Shown: piece after piece, positions 57,388 to 64,000 of the stretch
Layout of the letters: every line of letters begins with the position of its first letter
How positions within the stretch are numbered: position 1 is the first letter of the stretch
Source: Cyclospora cayetanensis
Lineage: Eukaryota; Apicomplexa; Conoidasida; Eucoccidiorida; Eimeriidae
Length of the DNA stretch: 64,000 nt
Assembly (NCBI RefSeq): GCF_002999335.1
Contig: NW_020312436.1
Location: forward strand, 124,001 to 188,000
Direction of reading: 5' to 3'
The notes under the pieces: model-generated
What the model saw: only the letters and a program-made list of their open reading frames with translations
Told to the model about the DNA's origin: nothing
Databases searched by the model: none
Position numbers and translations under genes: made by a program

Positions 57388-59417
57388 ATGGATGCACTTA
57401 GTGCACACATCCCTGAGGATGGGACCAATAATCAATTGGCAGAAGAGGGCCTGCAAGGGAGTCAGGAAGGGCAGCAAAACAATCAAGAATCAAGCAACCT
57501 AGTGGCGCTAAGTTTCACAGAAGCCGAGGAGAAAAAGCACAAGCGGAAATTGCAGGAGTTTAGACAGTATCTGGTAGATACCCGGGTGGTCCCAGTGCTA
57601 GTAGAGCGTACGTTGTTGATGCACGCCCATACCTCTTCACTTTTAGACTACAAAACCTAGTCATTCGGATAAAAAGGGTAAAGCACAATGGTAATCTGTA
57701 TATATACACAGAAGTAAGGGCACTGAAGGCCCCTAGGATCCACAGAAATTGACCTTCCCCTATGAGCACCTCTGCGACCTTTGGGGTCCCTAGCGGCATC
57801 TTGCTGAATTTAACATTTTCTACATTGTAGATCGCCTAGCGGCTAGAGCCTAGCCTTCCTTTCCTTTCACCAAAGACTGCGTAGCTTAGTAGCACTAAGG
57901 TGCTGCCGTCGTGTGAACAAGTATTCGTTTCTTTAGAGCGTTTTTCAGGCTCATGTGGAGCAGCTGGTACTACCATGATGAGCTGTTGTACTCAGTCCTT
58001 TTGAATATGCAACAAGGCGAGAGTCTGCCAGCTGATCCGCAACAGGTATTGATTGACCACTTTGGCGAGTACAGGTGAGAGGAACATGCTGCTGATCCAG
58101 CCGCCGTAGCGACAGGTGTAGCTTCAAGAAATAAACCCGTTGCTGCTGCCTGTCTCAGGAGGTCATGTAGATTTGGCCTGTTGCAGGGACCCTATTCTGG
58201 ATGTAGTTGAAGAACTCACGAGCACCAAAGAGTCACTGATGGCCGAAAGAGCACAAATGGAAGATGTGCTAACCGCCCTGGGTGAGTACTGAGAGCAGTA
58301 GCTTGTACGGCAGAGCCACTTCAGATTCTGCCAAATGATTTAACCAAAGTAGGGCCACGGTTGACTGTGGAATTGTGGTGATCGAGTTGCTACCGGCTGT
58401 ATTGGCATTCAAATCAAACAGGATCTGTACCAAATGTACAGAGACGAAGAGGGAGATTCTCAAAGAGCAGAAATGCAAGCAGAAGTTGTGGAAGGCCATG
58501 TGCAAACAAGGGGTGCGGGCGGTTCTGGTGCTGCGGTGCAACATTTTTAGAGCACTGAAGCTTCATTCGGCTGAATAGGGCTTGGAGTTCCTTAGCGCCA
58601 GGACGGGTCCACTGTGCCATGGACAAATAAAATAATGTAGATGCTTACATAGAGATATTTATACGTGCCTTCCCTGAGGTTGAGTTTTCCCCACAGTTCT
58701 TTATCACGCACCCGCATGCATCTGCCTTCATTTTTGTTGAGACCATGTCATATTTCGGTCTTCCCTACCTCTTTGGCTAGAGCAAATGTTTCGCGGACTT
58801 CTACTGTTGGATGTTTGTAGGCTTCAATTACAAGTCTGACGATCTATCAGAAGCTAGCTGACAAAAAGAAACCAAAGGCGCCCTTAAAGAATGTCGTTTT
58901 CACCCAAGAGCTCTTCCTGCACCTTCTCGCCACCCTCCCCCAGGTGCCCAGATACATTGTGGCGGCTAGAAAGCAACCCTGGCTTGGGCGAACTCGAAAT
59001 ATGTCTCGGCATGAGTTTAAGATATACGATTGCACTGGGTAAAAGTAACTGTCAAAGTATTGGTCATGCATAAAGCCAAGTGCTTTCGCGTTTGACGGAG
59101 AGGAACAACTCCCTTGCACACTACCGCTGCTATATTAGTGCGGATCGACACACAGATGGGCAACAGCGTTGTTTTATGGAGCTCCACCCACATGCAGGGA
59201 TCACATAGTTGGTCATTCCTAGATTCCTCGGCTAGTAGGACGACTTTCTCTTTGAAAGCGTTTCAGACACGGGGCTTGTCGGCACATGAAGCCTTTGGAG
59301 CTGTATGCTATTTTGATTACTGCCACTGCTACAGGGAATGCCGGCTCAAATATTAGAATATGTCTGCCCCACAGGAGAACCCATGGAATGCCTTCCCTCA
59401 GCAAACCTGAAGGATGA
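57388..59417 (+). CDS. Uncharacterised multi-exon gene, possibly MYCBP/AMY-1-like at its start
   Basis: Coding blocks with splice sites are: 57388 to about 57607 (Met, acidic, then KHKRKLQEFRQYLVDTRVVP); about 57930-58074 (WYYHDELLYSVLLNMQQGE...IDHFGEY, donor AG|GTGAGA); 58187-58281 (DPILDVVEELTSTKESLMAE, donor G|GTGAGT); about 58423-58540 (DLYQMYRDEEGDSQRAEMQ); 58821-59038 (LADKKKPKAPLKNVVFTQEL...LLATLPQVPRYIVAARKQ, donor GG|GTAAAA); and a possible last exon 59375-59417 ending TGA. The 58074/58187 junction is phase-consistent; the other junctions are not resolved. The EFRQYLV...VVPVLVE, helical middle and 'DPILDVVEEL...' coiled part resemble the small MYCBP/AMY-1 family weakly. Two genes may be merged here. 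Function unknown. Confidence 0.45.
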
Positions 59418-60036
59418 CGGGGAGAACCCTATTTTGAACGCAGTAGGATGCATGTATCCCCATTGAAGCGGCGCAAGCAGCAGTTCAGGGGGTCTTTGCG
59501 CCACAGCAGCTGCCGTAGCGAATACTGGATCCATTGCTACGACATCAAACAAAAGCCTCGACAGCCGTTGTGTGTTTTGCTACCCTTCTCTATAGGTGGT
59601 TTATGCAATGAACCATTTCCAAGTCAAAGAAGCGTGAATTCAAGAAGTAACGCCGCAGACTTGAAGTGAAAGTACACCCCAGCGTGCTCGCCAAGACGTG
59701 CCGCCCCACCTATATTCCCCTCCCCCTCACAGGGCCCTCTAGGCCCCCCCAACCATCCCACATCAAAAAAAATTAACTGACTGTGAAGGCCTCCTTGAGG
59801 ATAGGGGAGACCACACACAGACAACAGCCCTTAGTGTCTCAGGCTCTGCAGGTGCTACACTACAAAGAATTGTGTTGTTCTGGCCCTGTGATCCACATTT
59901 TCCGATCTTAGTACTAGTGAGGGGTGGCTGGGGAACCACAGGCGCTCCCCTCTGGGTACGAGCTGCATCTGTTCATATACACCTCGCTAAGGAGTCAAAC
60001 AAAACCAATGCCACGGCTCTCGCTGCTGCTGCTGCT
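59418..60036. other. No gene recognised
   Basis: About 600 bp between two oppositely oriented genes whose 3' ends face each other. A CTG run at 60022-60034 lies immediately past the SF-assemblin stop. Confidence 0.5.
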
Positions 60037-61792
60037 CTACGCAGTCGTCACTAGGCGCAGCGCATCCTGTAACGCTGTGGTATAGTGGTTCACCGCCTGC
60101 ACAATATCATCGTCAGCGCCTTCGCGGGCCTGAAAAGAACAATCAAATCTTTACGTTATGAAATTAGAGTCCCTCCATATCTCCCCAAAATTCCGTCCAA
60201 CAAAAATCTGCAGAAGCACATGCCCTTGCAGCATTAGCATCGAGTGGAGCTGCACGTACCTGGGACTCGAGAATGAGCCCGTTCTTTAGTGCTGCAACTT
60301 CCTCGAGAATGAAAGTGTGAAATTTTTCTTCTCCTCTTTCCCTAATCCGCTTTGCTTCTTCCAGCTCTTCTCTCAGCTGTTCAATCTTCTGTTCTCTCGC
60401 GTTCTGCAGCAAACGGGCATGATGAGCAGAGCCGCACGCATGCAAACACAGAGGGGCTTCTTCTTTTCAGGATTACGCAGGGCCGGCTGCCTATCTAACA
60501 AAGCATGGGGCCACTAGTGTATCAATTGGCAAGAAGCGGCTACTTGCAATACGGGCTACGATACAAGGCACGCACGCGTCTTCTTCCTGTGCAGCCACCT
60601 GAGCTAGGATAAGGATTGCGTGCACTGCTTTACCTTTTCAGCCTCAAATTTTCCTTCTGTCCTGTATTCTAGGTCTCCCAGCCGTTTGGCTAGCTGCAGC
60701 TCTCTCTCTTGTCGGCCTGACTTATCGGTTTCGAATGCGTGCTGCAATATACACACACACACACACCACGCAGGAGCTTCAAGTGATACAGCAGCATTCA
60801 ATCGAATCACGGCTATGGAGGAGGCACATTGAGCGCGTTCCAACATGAGTTCTCTGCAGCGTCAGCGCATGAAGCAACACCTACCTGCAGTGAGGAGATA
60901 TCGTTGGAAATAGCGGCGTTTTTCTCCTCTGCTTCTCTCGCTTGTTTGTCTCTCTCAACGGCAAATTCTCGCTCGACAAGAGAGATTCTCTCATTCAGCG
61001 CATCCACCCCGCATTGCAGCTGCTCAAACTTATCTACGAACACCTGAGAGAGCTTGTCCTGCACCTGCAGCAGCTGGCTCTCGAACATCTGCAGTCAAAC
61101 AAAGGGGTGAAAAAAGCTCAAGAAAGCGCAAATCGAGATGCTCTCAGGGTGCAAAAAATGGCAACGACGGCTGGCGACTGCTGGAGTATTCATTGAAAGT
61201 GGGAAACCGGCATGGGACAGTCAGGCAAAAAGGAAGGCAGTGGATGGGGGTTTAAGATGCAATAAGGAGAGTCAATACAGATGCTCCACGACAGGATAAA
61301 TACGTACAAAGGAAAAGGGTGGGGAATAGGCTAGCATAACCGCAGAAAGCAACAGTCTCAAGGCCCCACCCCTACCCCCTCCCTTGCGATGCGTGGCCTT
61401 TGCCACACACACCCTGCAGAGCGCAGAGAGACTCTTGGAGGAGCTCGAGTCACGCCTTTGCGCGGAAAGAGGTGGGAGGAAGCAGGGGGTCGGATGCCGG
61501 GTTCTTATTATGGACACTACGGTGGTAGCCATCGTACCGCTTGCAGGGCCTTATTGGCTTCCACCCGTCGCTTGATTTCTGCATTCAGGGTTTTCTCCAA
61601 TTTGGAGATAGCCTCTTTTATGGCAATGACTCTGCCCTCTTCACTTTCCCGTCTCTGCTTTGCCTCTGTTTCCATTTGGCGTTCAAACCCGCAGATGCGT
61701 TCGGAGAGGACAGCCAGCTTGGATTTCGTGGTGTTCGAGAATCCCAGCTCGGCTGCAAGGGCCGAAGCCTTGCTCTGGTGCAGATGATCCAT
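60037..61792 (-). CDS. SF-assemblin (striated fibre assemblin)
   Basis: Five exons (61792-61538, 61088-60885, 60741-60634, 60403-60260, 60129-60037), all joined in phase 0, encode 267 residues ending at TAG 60037-60039. The protein is almost wholly heptad coiled coil: KLAVLSERICGFERQMETEA, NAEIKRRVEANKALQ, then MFESQLLQVQDKLSQVF, FEQLQCGVDALNERISLVE, then IEQLREELEEAKRIRERGEE, and a conserved tail DDDIVQAVNHYTTALQDALR. SF-assemblin forms the striated fibre that links centrosome to the daughter apical conoid during coccidian budding, so a cytoskeletal role in cell division is expected. Length matches the family (about 270-300). The Met at 61792 is the first in frame and leaves the short Ser/Lys-rich head seen in this family. 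An extra upstream exon cannot be excluded. Confidence 0.94.
60747..60764. repeat. (AC)n microsatellite in an SF-assemblin intron
   Basis: CA dinucleotide run just upstream of an exon acceptor on the coding strand (TGTGTG... TATTGCAG). Confidence 0.85.
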
Positions 61793-64000
61793 GCTTTTAA
61801 CGCACCAGAGGCTGCTGGACTGCTCTTCGGGAACTGTCGCGTGCTCTTGACGCTTCTCGGGGAGCTGTTCCCGGTGGCACTGCTGCAGGAGGCCTCGCCA
61901 CGGGACTCAGCAGAGCCAAGACGAGAAACCTTCGTTGGACAGTTATTCCACCTGAAGCAGCCTCTTGCCGCTACAGCGGCACCCAAGCAGCGGCTATGCC
62001 GCAAGACACCTCCTTAATCTTCGTCACTTTTGCGGGCGTGCCGGCACGAGGCGCCGACAAAGGGCCCTCCAAGGCCAGACCCAAAATGCTAAATCCTGCC
62101 TACACCCCTCAGGGCCTAGCCACACTACAAAGCTTGCAGTGGAACAATTAAAAGATACACTTAACTGCGATGAAGGAAGCAGGCACAAATACCACCGGGC
62201 AAAACTGGGCCTGACTGCTGGTCCCCCAGTCGGCGGTGGTTCCTCTGTCTGCCGCTGCCAACGCTGCCACTAGAATGCGCCCACGACGATCAAAAACTTT
62301 AGCCAAAAGCCGAATGCCTTTATCTGCGTGAGCCGCGCTGGAGGGGTCAACAAAGCGGCAGACTCCTGAAGGCTGGGGAGGGCCTTAGCCGCTGCAGCGG
62401 GCCTCGAGCTGCAGCCAGCTGCTGCTGCTGTTGCTGTTGCCACTGCCCTCGCAAGCGCTATTCTTTCCCTTTGCTGTTGACAATAGAAAATAAAACAGCA
62501 AAGAAGCAAATAGAGAAATGAACGGAGAGCTCTTCGCTGCAGTACCTGGCTGCTGCTGCTGCTCCTGCAGTCACTGAATTGCTGCTGCTGCTGCTACGGC
62601 GGGGTGGCACTGTCTTTGCCGTGGCATCTACGGCTATATAGACAAAGAAGCAACTTTGAAATAATATCTTCCTTTTCTTCGAGCAGAAAAACTGGGCCCT
62701 CGACGGCTGCCGAGGCAGAAGATCCATAGCAGCCGACATGCTGCTTCTGGTGCAGCTGCTGCTGTGGCAAGACACAAGCCACCGGGCATTGGACAAAGAG
62801 AGGCAGCTTGCATCCATTAAAATAAAACAGGAGCTGATGCGCTCTACAATTCGTGATTCTGGAAGCGCACATACGAGTGAACAGGTTACACAAGAGTCTT
62901 GGCTGGTGCACTTGCTGCTTTCAGCAGTCAGTAAGGCGGCCGGCCATTGACTCAAGTGGTTTGCTCAACATTGGACAAAACCAATGCACAAGCCTGCCTC
63001 GACCTGATCATCTGGCTCTCCAAGAGACTGGAGCCTGCATGAGATACAGAGGCCTGCATGTGAGATTTTTAGGCGGAAGGTGTCCAGTGTCTTCCAGTTT
63101 CACAAAGCGAACTCCAAGTTTACGCACACACGTTGCAGCGCGCTGAGCTACACTTCAACACTTTCTACTACACTACCTACGCTAACTAAGGATTAGTAAC
63201 GATGACCAATCGGCTGTCTGTTCGTGTACCGTTTTTATTGCTGCAGTGCACTTAGCTTGATAGAAGAAGATGCAATGGTGTCGTCTGCGCGTGCGCTAGG
63301 CGCTATGCACACTAGTTAGGGATGCACGGGTTGCTCCAAGTGTGCAGCTGCATGCAACGTACTAGCTGTTCCTCTCCCCTCATGCCGCATCCTTAGTGGC
63401 ACGGTCAGAAAAAGGAGGCAGCTGCTTTGCGAAGACACTCAATAACTTTGTGTTTGCTATTTATTGAGTCCAAAGTTGAGTGTTTCCCCACAAAGGCCTC
63501 TTGTGGAACATTGTGTAAGTGGCCTCTTATGGTGTCAGAGACTCAAAGAGTGTGACGTAAAGCAGTGACTTACCTCGCAATTAAATTGTTTCTACTTTGC
63601 GGCGTTGCACATGAAAACGAAGGAAGGTGCAGTCTTAGCTCATTAGCATACACGTGAGTAGCGTGCATACATAGGCACATAAGAGCTGAACGCAATCGCT
63701 CTACAACTCGAGCACTTCGGCTGCTCTCCGAAGTAGCCCAGCCCGTTAACAACGAACAGTCCGTAGTATGTGCCAGGAATTCACTGAGAGTCTAGATACA
63801 TATTAACTTTGCTAAGGTTAGCTTCCGAGCAAGTATTCTGCTTAACGCAAGCGGCTGAGAGACAGCTCAAATTTGGCGCAAGCCTCCATAAGCAAAGAAG
63901 CCCAGACAGCCGCCAACGCGACGGTGTCGGGCCCGCAGCCCAGTCGTCGGCTATAACTGACTCCTAGTTGTGCCAAGACCAAACCAGAGTTAGCCAACAG
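61793..64000. other. No secure gene; possible minus-strand terminal exon 62480-62270
   Basis: A minus-strand block reads QQRERIALARAV, Ala-rich, then LTQIKAFGFWLKFLIVVGAF and stop at 62270, after an acceptor-like TCAACAG near 62480. It could be a last exon. A plus-strand frame 62738-62950 overlaps a minus-strand frame and cannot be chosen between. From 63000 on only short frames are seen. Confidence 0.35.

Noticed and set aside
1..64000. Search for CRISPR arrays, insertion sequences, telomeric heptamer arrays or ribosomal RNA genes
   Set aside because: None seen by eye. Only isolated AAACCCT-like words occur (for example near 12345 and 41105), not arrays.

Overview
The window is nuclear DNA of a coccidian apicomplexan, most like Eimeria or Cyclospora. 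The evidence is intron-rich genes with GT-AG introns of about 80-500 bp, homopolymeric amino-acid runs from CAG/CTG triplets (Gln, Ala, Ser), AT and ATAC-type microsatellites in introns and spacers, a striated-fibre-assemblin gene typical of coccidia, and a cytosolic-type tRNA-Ala. There are no operons, prophages or CRISPR arrays. The genus assignment is inference. All protein names rest on motifs read by eye, not on a search.

Layout. 0.5-1.1 kb: 3' part of a MORN-repeat gene (+). 2.8-3.3 kb: ribosomal protein eL21 (-). 4.2-7.8 kb: long organellar-type PPR protein (-). 8.7-10.8 kb: OTU deubiquitinase of the OTUD6 type (+). 11.65 kb: tRNA-Ala(CGC) (-). 12.4-17.5 kb: an unrecognised multi-exon protein with a signal peptide (+). 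About 18.9-20.2 kb: an uncertain multi-exon gene (+). 22.9-24.6 kb: CDC50/LEM3 flippase subunit (-). 26.6-33.7 kb: SMC5 (-). 36.4-47.7 kb: a very large F-box/SNF2/RING helicase (-). 49.9-51.0 kb: enhancer of rudimentary homolog (-). 51-57.4 kb: gene-poor. 57.4-59.4 kb: uncharacterised multi-exon gene (+). 60.0-61.8 kb: SF-assemblin (-). 61.8-64 kb: no secure gene.

How the genes relate. They are ordinary eukaryotic single-gene units and adjacency does not imply a shared pathway. Two large neighbours, SMC5 and the F-box/SNF2/RING protein, both belong to chromatin or DNA-damage families. The exon joins given for eL21, PPR, CDC50, SMC5, SNF2, ERH and SF-assemblin keep frame end to end, with one exception: a single-base frame break in the SNF2 gene at about 41321. 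The OTUD6 model also keeps frame, but one of its junctions is a guess. The most unusual observations are a 9-base micro-exon that completes the SMC5 ATP-binding region, a GC-AG intron and the frame break in the SNF2 gene, an ERH first exon that appears to code only the start Met, and a repeated beta-strand/Pro/helix motif at exon starts in the unrecognised secreted protein.
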